Both the position numbers and the translations under genes were made by a program. This document shows, one piece after another, positions 11,163-24,495 of a stretch of 64,000 bases of DNA. The notes under the pieces are model-generated. The model was not told the origin of the DNA. It made no database searches and saw only the letters and a list, made by a program, of their open reading frames with translations. Positions within the stretch are counted from its first letter, which is position 1. Each line of letters opens with the position of its first letter. Source of the DNA: Uranotaenia lowii (Eukaryota > Arthropoda > Insecta > Diptera > Culicidae); NCBI RefSeq assembly GCF_029784155.1, contig NC_073692.1, positions 370,245,160 through 370,309,159 on the forward strand, given 5' to 3'.

Positions 11163-11240
11163 ATAGTACACTGGCTAGAATGTCAGACTGGCAAGACGAT
11201 ACAATTGGTGATGTGAGTTCGATTCTCATTACAGCGCTGT
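11163..11240 (+). mobile_element. tRNA-like / SINE head with pol III boxes
   Basis: GAGTTCGATTCTC at 11215-11227 is a good B box inside a T-arm-like hairpin (GTGAG, seven-base loop, CTCAT). TGGCTAGAATG near 11172 is a weaker A box, with GTCAGACTGGCAAGACG between them. It resembles the front of a tRNA-derived SINE more than a functional tRNA, because I cannot fold a clean acceptor stem or find a matching tail. Confidence 0.35.
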
Positions 11241-11392
11241 GGTTTTAATTTTTATTTTCTTGTTTCTGGGATGAATTATCCAATAGGAAGGAAATCCCAT
11301 AAAATGTTTTTCTTGTTTCGAGTGGTCATTATTTTGGTTGGGAGCCGAGTCCTTATGCCAGTTACGGTTTTTCAAACATACCGTCTTCGGCA

Positions 11393-12597
11393 CAGTGCAC
11401 ATTTCAGAGCATTATCGGCACAGAGATTTGCTAAAAAGGCATTGGATTTTTGCAACCTCTTCTATGGGTGTAGCGGATTAATTTTGCCGCTAGATTTTGA
11501 TTGAGCTAGCGAATTAAAAAGTTCCGCTATTTTTTGGTTCCGCTAAATGAAGAACGATAGCTTCCATTGACTTGTTTCAAATTCACAAATTATTACAGAT
11601 AGAAGTAGACTTTTTGTCATTTGACAAGTAAAGGATGTTTTGTTGTTGTTTTCTTTTTTCCGGGATTTTCATCCTCGCGGATGATTCATTCCTTAACAAG
11701 TGAAGGAGACATCGGGCATCATTCATACATCAATATGCGCTCCAAGTGAAAATGGTCACTTCGAATGTTCTCAGGGCAGAAATGCCTCATACAGATTAAC
11801 TTTTTTTCTCTTTAAGTACTTCGATAAATATTGTTAAACAGTATTAAACTATTTTAGACATCATATATATTATTCAAAGCTAGAAGGTCTATTTTTAGAT
11901 ACTGTTTTTTGCTTACAAAAGTACAGTAAACGGCCTACTTGATCAATATTTTACATGACTTTAGCGTGGTCGTCCACAAGCGGTGATTTGTTGAAATGTG
12001 CTTTTTAGGTTAATCGATGGATTTTTAAAAGCTTTTCCAAATTTCTAAGTTTTTTTTAGATCTCACATTACTATCTCAAACGGCAAGTCTGGAATAATAA
12101 ATGCTGGAAAAATCCGCTTTTTACAACTTTGTTTTAAGTGGATGAGATTTTTACTTTTCGCAAAGCAGTTTTAATAAGTATTTCAAAACAGGTAAAATAA
12201 AAATAAGATAGTATCACCATAGAATGAATTTGCATATTTACTTCATTTAGTTTTTTAGATACAAGTTTGGCAATGCTCCTATCATGAGAATTTTGCATTA
12301 CTATTTTGAAAGTTTAAAAAAAAGGGAAACCTGAAGTGAAAGTGAAACAATAAACAATCTGCACTATATTTGTAAAGTATTTGAGCAAACGAATTGAGAT
12401 GCAACCATAATCCATGCTGTTGCCATCCTGTTTACGTTATTGTTTATCAACAGTTAGCGATTAGCGATTAGCGCTATAAGCTTGAAGCGATAACTTTTTC
12501 CGCTCATTTAGCGGTTTTAATTAGCGATCGTTAAATTTGAATGAGTTAGCGATTTAATTAGCGCCGCTAATTTTTCAATTAGCGATGCCGAACACTG
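11393..12597. mobile_element. Candidate fold-back or hAT-like element, right end clear
   Basis: The right end is exact: at 12598 homology to the first duplicate (2491) resumes, and the inserted DNA ends in GGCATCGCTAA-type sequence (reverse complement reads CAGTGTTCGGCATCGC). Many TTAGCG/CGCTAA motifs at 12445-12597 have inverted counterparts at about 11470-11550. The left end, here put at CAGTG 11393, and any target duplication could not be established. No transposase is seen. Confidence 0.3.
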
Positions 12598-13006
12598 CTA
12601 CCCAGGATGCTACGGACTTTCCGGGAAAAGACTTAGTAACTTGAATCTGGGCACCAAAACGCTGTCACCATATCCTATTCATTTCGAATTCAGCAATATT
12701 TTGATTCGTTGAGCATTTCTCGATAGTGATTCGTTTCACTTTTGTGATCACATTCGAATTAATCAGTGTATTTTTTTTTCGAGATAATTGCAATCTGAAC
12801 TCGCACAAACTTTGTAGTATGAGACCATTCTTGGAAGTTCATTCATAGATTTTCTCACCAATCGATTGGTAATCAGATTGGCGATGACGGATTGGAAGAA
12901 TTTGGTGATTGGGTTTAAGCAAGCGATTAGATTGTTTGGTATCTACTTCAAATAGAGCAACGGATACGTATCGGGGGACTATTTTGTTTGAGTCTGGCAA
13001 ATAGAG

Positions 13007-14058
13007 ATGATCTACTCAAGAGTACTGTTTGTCTTCACAATAGCCTTTGTGCAGCTGCTAGGCAGTTTTGCAGAAGGAAAACCATCCAACGATGAGGTTG
13101 AAAAGATAGATTATCTTAAGTAAGTACCTAGCTATAATTATAGTTTAACATATTTCCTGCCAATTCATCACAATGTACCTTTTCTAGCCCTACTCTAACG
13201 ATTGACAACAAAAAATTCGCGAGATCCGAGTCCGACCGATCGAAAAGCCTGGAAGATCAAATCCTGCAGCACCTTCAAGTACTAGGAAATATCTCTGCCA
13301 ACTCCATCACGATCGTCATCAACGTTTCGCCGGATGTTTATTGTGACCAACCTCAACCACCAACGGACTTGCCTCGGAGTTGTGCGGACATTCCGGATCA
13401 ACCTTCAGGTGTCTACCAGATCCGGCCGGAAGATTCGTTGGAAACGCTGGAAGTATTCTGCGATCAGGATCACGACGGAGGAGGCTGGACGGTTTTCCAG
13501 AATCGATTCGATGGATCGGAGAACTTTTTCCGTAGATGGGACGACTACGAGCAAGGCTTCGGCGATCTACGAGGAGAATTTTGGCTGGGACTGAAACATA
13601 TCCACGAAATGGTTCGAACGAGACGACACGAGCTGCATATGGTTTTCGAGGATTTCGATGGATTTGGTGACGTCCAGAAGTTTGATGATTTTCAATTGGC
13701 TGGACCGGAAGATGATTATAGACTCGTGAAGCTCGGCTCATTCCATGGAACCCTGGAAGATGCACTGAGCTTTCATGTGGGCTGGAAATTTTCAACCGTT
13801 GACAAAGATAACGACTACAGCTGTGCTTTGGATATGGGTGGGGCCTGGTGGTACAGTGTTTGTTACAAAAGGTAAATTGCAAGGCATTTCGATACCTTCG
13901 GCAACCTAGCTAATCAAACTTATCATTTTTACAGTAACTTAAACGCATATTACTTGGGAAAAGGCGCACAACCGGCTTACTCTGGTATGGTTACTACCGT
14001 TCTTGGTCCTTATAAGCCACTCAGGATTTCTCGAATGATGATTCGACCAAAGAAGTAA
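13007..14058 (+). CDS. Secreted fibrinogen-related protein (FREP), gene C
   Basis: Exons 13007-13119, 13188-13871 and 13935-14058 with GT-AG phase-2 introns of 68 and 63 bp, joined to 306 codons. It is a very recent duplicate of gene B: same signal peptide (MIYSRVLFVFTIAFVQLLGS), same short helical linker, same fibrinogen domain with GGGWTVFQNRFDGS, DKDND calcium motif, GAWWYSVC and SNLNAYY. It retains six codons (around KFARSE) that gene B lacks at the start of exon 2. Because gene A also has a longer linker, gene B probably lost them. No stop or splice damage is seen, so it should be expressed if its promoter works. Secretion and the lectin role are family inference. Confidence 0.92.
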
Positions 14059-14075
14059 GGAATGGTTTGAAGCGA

Positions 14076-14081
14076 AATAAA
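14076..14081 (+). promoter_or_regulatory. Polyadenylation signal of gene C
   Basis: AATAAA 18 nt after the gene C stop codon, as in gene B. Confidence 0.6.
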
Positions 14082-14599
14082 AAAATAAAGTAAAGTAAAC
14101 ATTTGAAATTGAATATTTATAATATGAAAGCATTTGAGCAGTTATACAATTAGTACATACAAAAAAAAAACAAATTTTAGTAAGAAATTTTCGAAATGAA
14201 ATAAAGTTATACATTTGTTACACTTGATCATTGTGCGTGAGTCATAATAAGAGGGAATAAAATTAAGAAGATAATCTTTTCGGTCAAGTCGCATTGGAGA
14301 AAAATAGAATTTTGGAACAAGATGTTGTTTCACACAAGTCTTTTGATGATCGTAAGATGATGGGAGCTTCGAAAAAATATTATCAAGAGTGTATAAAAAT
14401 ATGTCGAACACAGCGCCAAAATACAATTTTACCCGAAGAAATAAAACCACAAATATACCAATCAAATTGTTTTGGTTTGGTTTACGAATATGGTAGCTCA
14501 ATCATTAGAAGTGCCAAACCTGAATGCATTCGAAAAACGCCCTGTCATGAAATATTGGCCAAGACTGTCCAACTAGTTTTGAAGCCATTCTAAGAAGTC

Positions 14600-15780
14600 G
14601 AGAAAGTTAAAAAAAGTTAAAAGAGCCAAGAAAGTCAAGAAAGTCGAGAAAGTCAAGAGGGTCAAAATTGTCTAAAAAGTCAAGAAAGTCAAAAGAGTCA
14701 AGAAAGTCGAAAAAGAAAAGAAAATCCAGAAGGTCGAGAAAGTCAAGAAAATAAAGAAAATCAAGAAAGTCAAGAAGTCACGAAAAGACAACGAGAAAGT
14801 AAAGAAAGACAAGAAAGGCAAAAAAGTCAAGAAAGTCAAGAAAGTCAAAAAATTCAAGTCAAGAAGTCCAAGAAAGTCACAAAAGTAAAAAAAAGTCAAG
14901 AATGTCAAATATTTAAAGAAAGTCAGAAAAGTAAAAAAAGTCTAGAAAATCAAAAATGTCAAGAAAATTAAAAGACGAGAAGGAAGAAAAGTCAAGAAAA
15001 TCAAGAAAGTCTAGAAAGTCTAGGAAAGTCAGGAAAGTCAAGAAAATCAAGAAAATCACAAAGGTCAGGAAAATCAAGAAAATCAAGAAAGCCAAGGAAT
15101 AAATGAAAGTTGAGAAAGTCAAGCAAGTCAAGGAAGTCAAGAAGGTCAAGAAAGTCAAGAAAGTCGAGAAAGTCAAGAATGTTAAGACAGTCAAGAAAGT
15201 CGAGAAAGTCGAGAAAGTCGAGAAAGTCAAGAAAATAAAGAATGTCATGAATGTTTAGAAAGTCAGGAGAGTCTTGAAAGTCAAGAAAATAAATAGTCTA
15301 GAAGCGCAAGAAAGTCAAGAAAGTTAAGAATGCAAGAAAGTCAAGAAAGTCAAGAATGTCAAGAAAGTCAATAAAGTCAAGGAGCCAAAAAAGTCAAGAT
15401 GTCAAGAATGTCAAAAAAGTCCAAAAGTCTGGACAGTCAAGAAAGTCAAGAAAGTAAAAAAAAAGTCAAGAAAGTCAAGAAAGTCAAGAAAGTCACGAAA
15501 GGCAAGAAAGTCAAGAAAGTCAAGAAAGTCAAGAAAGTCGAGAAAGTGAAGAATTTCAAGAAAGTCAAGAAAATCAAGAAAGTTGAGAAAGTCGATAAAG
15601 TCGAGAAAGTCAAGAAAGTCGACAAAAACACGAAAGTCAAGAAAGTTAAGAGAATAAAAAAAGACGAGATAGTCAAGAATGTCAAGAAAGTCAAGAAAGT
15701 CTAGAAAGCTAGAAAGTCAAAAAAAAAAAAAATCAAGAAAGACAAGAGAGTCAAGAAAATCAAGAAAGTCATGGAAGTTG
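14600..15780 (+). repeat. 9-bp satellite (AAGTCAAGA)n, array 2
   Basis: Second, shorter array of the same satellite, in the same position relative to gene C as array 1 has to gene B. Its first 150 bp matches array 1 variant by variant, so it was duplicated with the gene and then changed in length. Confidence 0.94.
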
Positions 15781-17144
15781 AGAAGTTGTATCTATAATAA
15801 ATGCTTTCAAATTTTTTATTTAAACTACCTGTTAACAAACAACTAAAAACTTGTATTCCGAATTACTGAGTTAAAAAAAGTTCTTGTTGCCAGTCGGTTG
15901 AAACAGAAGCGTGGATCGAACTTCAAAGCTCCCGGCCATTCTATAAAAGGGGGGCAAACATAAATGGGTATAAGAATCCCCCGCTCGGTTTCCCCACTTC
16001 GCTACGTCTCCCCATGCCAAGCTCCATTTTTGTCGAACGAAAGGATATGCTAAAGATCATTTTCTCCTTTCATTCCGATTTTCCAACAGCAAGCAGCAGC
16101 GAGCAGCACAAAATTAGAGACGCAAAGCGAGTAATAATGAAATTCCTTTGATTTCGCCCCAGCCAGGCAGCCATCAGCCCTTTGATCTCGTCCCGTTGAA
16201 TGATGGGAAAGTTTCTTTTTCCGATTTTTTTTCTGTTATTATTATTTCGCTTTTTCCTAGACAGTTTCCATTCACAGTTATGATGTGTATATATACATAT
16301 TTTGCTTTGGTTCGCTTGATGAAGGAAAATTCACGCTTGAAATGAGCGCAAATTTTAAACAAATTAAAAATATCATAAATAATTTCTCTCCGACAAACAA
16401 CAACAAAAGCTTCTGCTCCCCTACTTCTTTCCCATTTGGCCTTGCCGGTTGTTCACAGTTTAAAATGGTAGCCATCAAAGCCGTGCAGGACCCATTATGC
16501 CGGTTAAATCAGTTGTTTGGAGAAAAATTAAAAAAAAAACAGCAAAAAGTTGATACCTACCGCACTTTTCAGAAAACCTGATGGCAAAACAAGGCTTGGA
16601 AAAATCACCACCACACGATCCTTGCTTCCCGATTGATTCCGGTCCCCGAAAAAACAAAAATGAAAATCACAATCAAACTTTCAGTCTTGCTTGCCAGCTT
16701 CGCTCGGATATGAGTTGCTGTCGTTTTTTGATGATTTTTGACTTTGGTCCAGCAGCAGCAGCTGTATCCGTTTTCCGATAATCCTGGATTTGTTTTTCGA
16801 ACGCACAACGTCCAAAAATTGCCATGAAAATTATGCCCATTTTCGCAAGCCGGGGAAATCGGCTTTGCAGAATCTTTTTCGTTTGTATGCTTGCGAAATT
16901 CGAATTCACATTGAACATCCTTAAGAGCAAATATGACAATTGTTTAACTTGAAAAAATACCTGAAAAGATTTTGGTGTATTACGAAATCGGTTGATTGGA
17001 TGGGATTTTTTGACATTTTTTACATATGCCTATTCACTATTTTCTGAATCTTTCCAGACTTGCTTATCATTCTCAGAACTCTTGGAAATTTTGAAGATCT
17101 TCGATTTTCTAGGCATTTTTGACATTCTGATGTAACATTGTTCA
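15781..17144. other. Unassigned non-repeat island
   Basis: No gene recognised on either strand. CTATAAAAGG at about 15942-15951 looks like a TATA box, but no credible coding start or domain follows. Short open frames at 16148-16939 overlap on both strands and look like chance. Confidence 0.5.
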
Positions 17145-17736
17145 TTTTTTTGTCTTGACTTTTTTTGGCTTTCTTGACATTCTTGTTTTTCTTGACTTTC
17201 TTGACTTTTTGACCTTCTTCACTATCTTGACTTTCTTTACTTTCTTGACTTTCTAGTTTTTATTGAATTTCTTGTCTTTCTTGACTTATTTGATTTTCTC
17301 GACTTTTATGGCGTTCTTGACTTTCTTGACATTCTACACTATCTTGACATTCATGACTTTCTTGATTTTCGTGACTTTATCGATCTTCTTGATTTTTTGC
17401 GTTCTTGATTTTTTAACTACCTTGGAATGCTTAACTTTCTTGACTTTTCTAAGTAACTATCTCGATTGTCTTGAATTTTTTGACGTTTTTTTCAATTAAT
17501 TACAGTTTTGTTTTTAAGGTTTTTTTTTAACTTTCGTGATATTCTTAACATTCTTGACTTTCTTGACTGTTTTACTTTCTTGACATTCTTGACTTTCCTG
17601 GCACTCTTGATTTGTTTGATTTTGTTGTTTTTTATACTTTCATGACTCTCTTGACTTGTTTGTTTTCTTGATTTTCTTGACTTTCTTGAATTTCTTGGCA
17701 TTCTTGACTACTGTTTTTTGTTACTTTTAACTGTGT
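17145..17736 (-). repeat. 9-bp satellite, inverted (TTCTTGACT on +)
   Basis: Same AAGTCAAGA satellite in reverse orientation, strongly diverged. It is directly joined to the (CAGA)n tract. Confidence 0.85.
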
Positions 17737-20000
<2,264 letters not shown>

Positions 20001-21051
20001 TTTCCACATCATTTTGGTCATTTTTTTTTTTAATTGGATCATTTTTTTGATATTTTTGTCCGCTTGTATGGGGATCTCTCATTTGTTTCATCAAGACTTT
20101 TTCCATCCCGTTTCTGATTTTCGGAAACAGTGACATTTTTAGCAAGAAAATTTACAAGCAAGTGTAAAACTCAACCTAAAATCTAAAAAATCAACCTCAA
20201 ACATGATTGTTCGAACAAGTTAGAAACAAACAAACATGAACCGGAAGAAGGAGCCAGTTTACAAGGCAACACGATGTCCATCACCAGGGCAATGTTGCCT
20301 CCTCGCGAAAGTGGCCTGACCTGGCCCAAGTTTGTTCCGAGGACCATCATCATAGATTCTCAGGTGTTACCGGCACACAACGTTCCTCCCACATCATTTG
20401 GATGTTGTCCTAACTTGCTACTAACTACTTACACTAGTCCATACGAGTATGTTTTGGGCAGCTATGAAGGTAGGCAGTACTTCGAGAACGTAGTGCATAT
20501 CGCACCTCAACGCCATCAGGTTCGTTGGTTTGTCGATTGAGGTTTAGGGGAGGGAGGACTTAAAAGGGGGGAGGTCCCCATTTTCCTGCATCCAAGTTCT
20601 GAACAAACCGGTTTCCTCGATCCGAACTAGATGCAGTCGGTCTAAAGGTCGTTCGTTAGGAGTGTTTCAACTTACTTGTCCCAGAGTAGATTCACCGTAC
20701 AAGCATAAAAATGTTGATGTTGTTCCTTCTGTTTGTGTAGTGCCCTATAGCTAGCTGGATGGGCTGGCACGGATGATTGTGGTGATGTTTGTGTGCCTTT
20801 CTGTGTGTGTGTGTTTGTGTATGTAAATGGGTTTGGTTTCGCTTGTTTGACCACGCCTTTCCGCCTTTTCTCGGGGAGCCAGCAGCGTCCGTGAGTTGTG
20901 GCAGATTTTATTCCTGAGGAAAGTCGAAGGGAAGATCGGATGGAGGGGTGGGAAGTTGTAAGCAATAGATGGGATGCCAACAAACCGTCCCGGCAACAAA
21001 GGCGAAAAGCTCCAAGCCGTCGGTCGTGAATCTGACATTCTGTTTTGTTAG
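20001..21051. other. Unassigned region of higher GC, no certain gene
   Basis: Non-repetitive and less AT-rich than its surroundings. An open frame at 20274-20540 (+) has no domain I recognise. A short GT-rich stretch lies at 20798-20820. It could be intron or UTR of a gene whose exons are mostly elsewhere; see the candidate exon next. Confidence 0.4.
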
Positions 21052-21159
21052 GAACGAACGACGATGACGCTTCCCTTGATGCTCTGCAAAGTCCCCCCCT
21101 CCCCGACTCCATTTCAACCTTATCATCGTCGACTAAATCCACAGCGAGCATAAAACCCG
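21052..21159 (+). CDS. Candidate internal coding exon, product unknown
   Basis: A 108-bp stretch bounded by a plausible acceptor (TTCTGTTTTGTTAG, ending 21051) and donor (GGTGAAG, GT at 21160). It is open and reads TNDDDASLDALQSPPLPDS, then a Ser/Thr-rich run ending TASIKP. The acidic and Ser/Pro-rich composition is typical of disordered segments of insect proteins. No partner exon was identified in the window. The minus strand is also open here, so this is only a suggestion. Confidence 0.28.
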
Positions 21160-21384
21160 GTGAAGATTCCCGGCTCTCTATACGTTATGGTTACTACTTC
21201 TTCTTCCTTCCTCCCTCGCTTCGAATGCGAGCTGCTGCACATAAAAAGGAATAAATTTATTATTATCATGCTCGCCATAAAAGGATACAGTTTATTTCAG
21301 AACGAGGTGTTCCACTCTTCCTCCTTCCTTGTAACAAGTCCGCCTCACTTCATATTTTCGACCTCACGCAAACAGAGTCGGACA
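21160..21384. other. Short unassigned spacer
   Basis: Pyrimidine-rich sequence, no feature recognised. Confidence 0.5.
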
Positions 21385-21955
21385 ATTTTAACATTTTTGA
21401 CAATTTTAACAATTTTGACAATTTTGACAATTTTGACAATTTTGACAATTTTGAAAATTTTGACCATTTTTTACAATTTTGACAATTTTGACAATTTTGA
21501 CAATATTGACAATTTTGACAATTTTGACAATTTTGACAATTTTGAAAATTTTGACAATTTTGACAATTTTGACAATTTTGACAATTTTGAAAATTTTGAC
21601 AATTTTGACAATTTTGAAAATTTTGACAATTTTGACAATTTTGACAATTTTGACAATTTTGGCAATTTTGACAATTTTGACAATTTTGACAATTTTGACA
21701 ATTTTGACAATTTTGACGATTTTGACAATTTTGAAAATTTTGACAATTTTGACAATTTTGACAATTTTGACAATTTTGACAATTTTGACAATTTTGACAA
21801 TTTCGACAATTTCGACAATTTTGACAATTTTGACAATTTCGAAAATTTTGACAATTTTGACAATTTTGACAATTTTGACAATTTCGACAATTTTGACAAT
21901 TTTGATAATTTTGACAATTTTGACAATTTTTACTGTTTTGACAATTTTAACATTT
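21385..21955 (+). repeat. 9-bp satellite (TTTTGACAA)n
   Basis: About 63 copies of TTTTGACAA, quite pure, with variants TTTTGAAAA and TTTCGACAA. A different 9-mer from the AAGTCAAGA satellite but with the same period and a TTGAC core. Open frames here are artefacts. Confidence 0.96.
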
Positions 21956-22290
21956 AAAAAAAATAGAATGGAGAATTTTCAACTTTCCTTTAACTTTCCG
22001 CAAATATTTAAAATTGTAAGTATATGGATATTTTGAAAACTTAGAAAGTTTTTGTTGTCATTTAAAACGATGAAAACATTCCAGCTCGAGATTTTTTTTT
22101 CCATATTGATTATTATGTTTAAAACTGCAACGTTGACGATTGCAGTTTAATTATCTTATTTCTGAGAGGTAGGTGGATATCTTATATAATTTTCGAGATC
22201 AATTTTTTTTTTAAATTTATCAATCGATCAATACTCGGAAGATTGTAAAAAAACTGATAAATCAATAGAGTTTTTGCATTGCTCTTGCAT
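21956..22290. other. AT-rich spacer, nothing recognised
   Basis: No open frame or repeat of note. Confidence 0.5.
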
Positions 22291-23448
22291 AAAGGACGAA
22301 CACGAAATTATTGCGACACCAAAAATGTCATGTCAATTTTCTTATAATGTTTAGAAGCAAATCAAAATTTTAGGGTGGTTTTATACATATATTTACTTCC
22401 GAAAATCAAAAGAAAAGTTAATCGATGGAGCCTTGAATGTAAAGTTGAACGCATTTTCGCTTGATGCCCTCCATCAAAGTCTTTACAGTGTCATCTGGTA
22501 CTAGTATCTCAGTTTTTTTCTCCATTTTCTTAGCATGTTCTTCTTGTCTTTGACATAATTCTTGCCCAGTACTGCTCCACAGTTTGGCGAATCCTTTGAA
22601 ACAAAACGGACAGAACTGGCCTTATACCTAAGGTTGCCAGATTTTTTTCAGCACAATAAAATGAATGAATCCGGACAAAATCCGGGCATTTTTAAAAGAA
22701 ATCCGGGTAACCGGGCCGGGCCGGACAGTTCTCAAAATTTGTATTAAATATCCGGGTGAACCTCGAAAAAACAGGGCAATCTGGCAACCTTACTAATACC
22801 ACGCCAGGACACTTTGAGAATACTTAGCCGAGCTTCATCGTGCTGCTGCAAGTACGACAAAAGGCGCTTTTCGATGCACTCAGATTTGTAGATCTCGACA
22901 TTTACTGTCACGAAAGGCTCTCAGTCCGCAAGAGCAGATGGCCTGCCAAACCAGATATTTGGAAGCGAACTTCGACATTTTCTTCTTCTTAAATTTGGTG
23001 TCCACATCAAACTTGCTCTTGCCGGTGAAAAACGCCAACCCCGGAATTTGCTTAAAATCGACTTTTATATACTTTTCTATGACCATCACACAGCCGACCT
23101 TTTTAGTCAAATCAAGACTTGAAACGTTGGGATTAGCTTTAATCATCCGCTTCACCTTTCTCTCCATCTTTTTGTTCTTTGGTCCCGATTTTCTTCCCGC
23201 TCCTTTGCCGTAGTCCAACGTCAACCGCTCCTGGAACCACTTCATCACCCTGGAGACGGTTGAAAGATGAATGTTCAATATTTTTTTCCAACTGCTGGTG
23301 CGATAGGTCAGAAATTTCGCGTTGGTTCTACTCCATTTTCGTTGAATAGAAAAACATGACTTCGACTTTGATACCCGGTTGATTTTCAACCAAAAAAGTT
23401 ATGTCCTGTTGAATGTTTCGCAAAAATTTCGTGTGCGAAGGACTTTAA
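22290..23448 (-). mobile_element. Degraded Tc1/mariner-type element with transposase remnant
   Basis: The ends carry imperfect inverted repeats: ACACGAAATTATTGCGACAC near 22300-22319 against the complement of the CGCAAAAATTTCGTGTGCG segment near 23419-23437, both preceded outward by TAAAG. The minus-strand frame 23389-22880 reads a Tc1-like transposase: HTH with STVSRVMKWFQERLTLDYGKG, basic GRKSGPKNKKMERKVKRMIK, then VDFKQIPGLAFFTGKSKFDV and KFASKYLVWQAICSCG. An internal deletion joins DLTKKVG to VIEKYIKVDF and removes the first catalytic Asp; the second-Asp region is also gone. The C-terminal tail (VEQYWARIMS, then DDTVKTLMEGIKRKC) continues at about 22440-22600, beyond a MITE inserted at 22631-22790. 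Clearly inactive. Confidence 0.8.
22631..22790. mobile_element. 160-bp TA-flanked MITE
   Basis: Perfect 12-bp terminal inverted repeats AGGTTGCCAGAT / ATCTGGCAACCT, flanked by TA on both sides, rich in CCGGG/CCGGA motifs. It sits inside the C-terminal coding region of the surrounding transposase remnant, so it arrived later. Tc1/mariner-type mobilisation is inferred from the TA duplication. Confidence 0.85.
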
Positions 23449-24495
23449 ACACAATGATTTACAATAAATAGTTTCAAGTTCTAATGTTTTTATTTTCTTT
23501 TTTAATAGCTTTTGCTTTTTTATATTTATTTCGTATTCGTAATATTTCAAACTTTTGGTGATTTAGTTATCAAATAATGATAAAAATAAAAAACTCCAAA
23601 AACTGCTAAAGACTGCATAATAAAAATATAATTAACGATATTTGTGAAAACTTTTCGAGCTATCAACTTTTTCCGGACTTAGATTCGGATTAGATAAACA
23701 AAAGAGTGCACTAATGAACTGAGGCCCTGGATAACGATGAGGCTCGGGTAACCAAAACTTGGATTTTCGGGTTCAAATGCGTGCATTTGTTCAATTTATT
23801 TTGAAACCATTATTTTTCACCCTCGGATTTCCTATAGAAACTAAACAAACGATTTATTTCCATTTAATTATGATATTATTGACATCTAAGATTTATGTCA
23901 ATAAGTAGTTCTGTTTCCTTTCTGCACGATTCATAGAAAATCACCAATATTGACACTCTCTGGAGCCACGACTATAAATGTATTCAGATTCGCATGAGAT
24001 AGTTCTTGTTGAACTGCTTAACACGTCCAGTGGCTGGTTACGAGAACGCAAATGGAAAAATGGAACTTTTTGTGACGGCTACAATTGATCTCTGGAGCCA
24101 CGATTTTTGCACTTCATCGCACTAACTGTAGTAAGTATCAATTCAGCAGCACAATGAATTTCATTGTGCCGCTCAATGCTTTCGACGTCAAACGAAATTC
24201 GCTGAGCATCACATCGAGAAAAAAAAATCAAAAATAAGATTTGTTTTGGTTATCCCATTAGGGAAATCTTCAGCTATTTTCCCCACTTTTTACCCTACTA
24301 TTTTTACACGACATTATTGCTGATATTTCAATTTAATTCCAAATTCTGTGAATTAATCGATGTGAATCAATGCAATTGCTATTCACACTAACGGGGCCCC
24401 AAATTGAAAGATACCAAACACTTTGATAAAAATATTAATTTACGAAAGCTAGGTATAAGAATGGGGGGGGGGGGGGGGGGGGGTGTTGGTGATTA
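23449..24495. other. Unassigned region with small repeats
   Basis: No gene seen. CTCTGGAGCCACGA occurs twice (about 23959 and 24090). GCACAATGA-ATT-TCATTGTGC forms a perfect 9-bp hairpin near 24149-24169. A run of 21 G lies at 24463-24483. Confidence 0.5.

Noticed and set aside
13319..13882. 187-codon minus-strand frame
   Set aside because: Antisense shadow of gene C exon 2; the fibrinogen reading on + is certain.
14294..14593. 99-codon frame after gene C (MEKNRILEQDVV...)
   Set aside because: The near-identical duplicate at 4172 is frameshifted, no domain is recognised, and it ends where the satellite begins.
15942..15951. TATA box for a host gene
   Set aside because: No coding start or exon follows that I can support; listed only as a note in the spacer.
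20672..21151. 159-codon minus-strand frame
   Set aside because: No domain; it overlaps the more coding-like plus-strand exon candidate and contains a GT/CA microsatellite.
24463..24483. G21 run as an end of a third hAT element
   Set aside because: No CAGGG-type end or 8-bp duplication could be paired with it.
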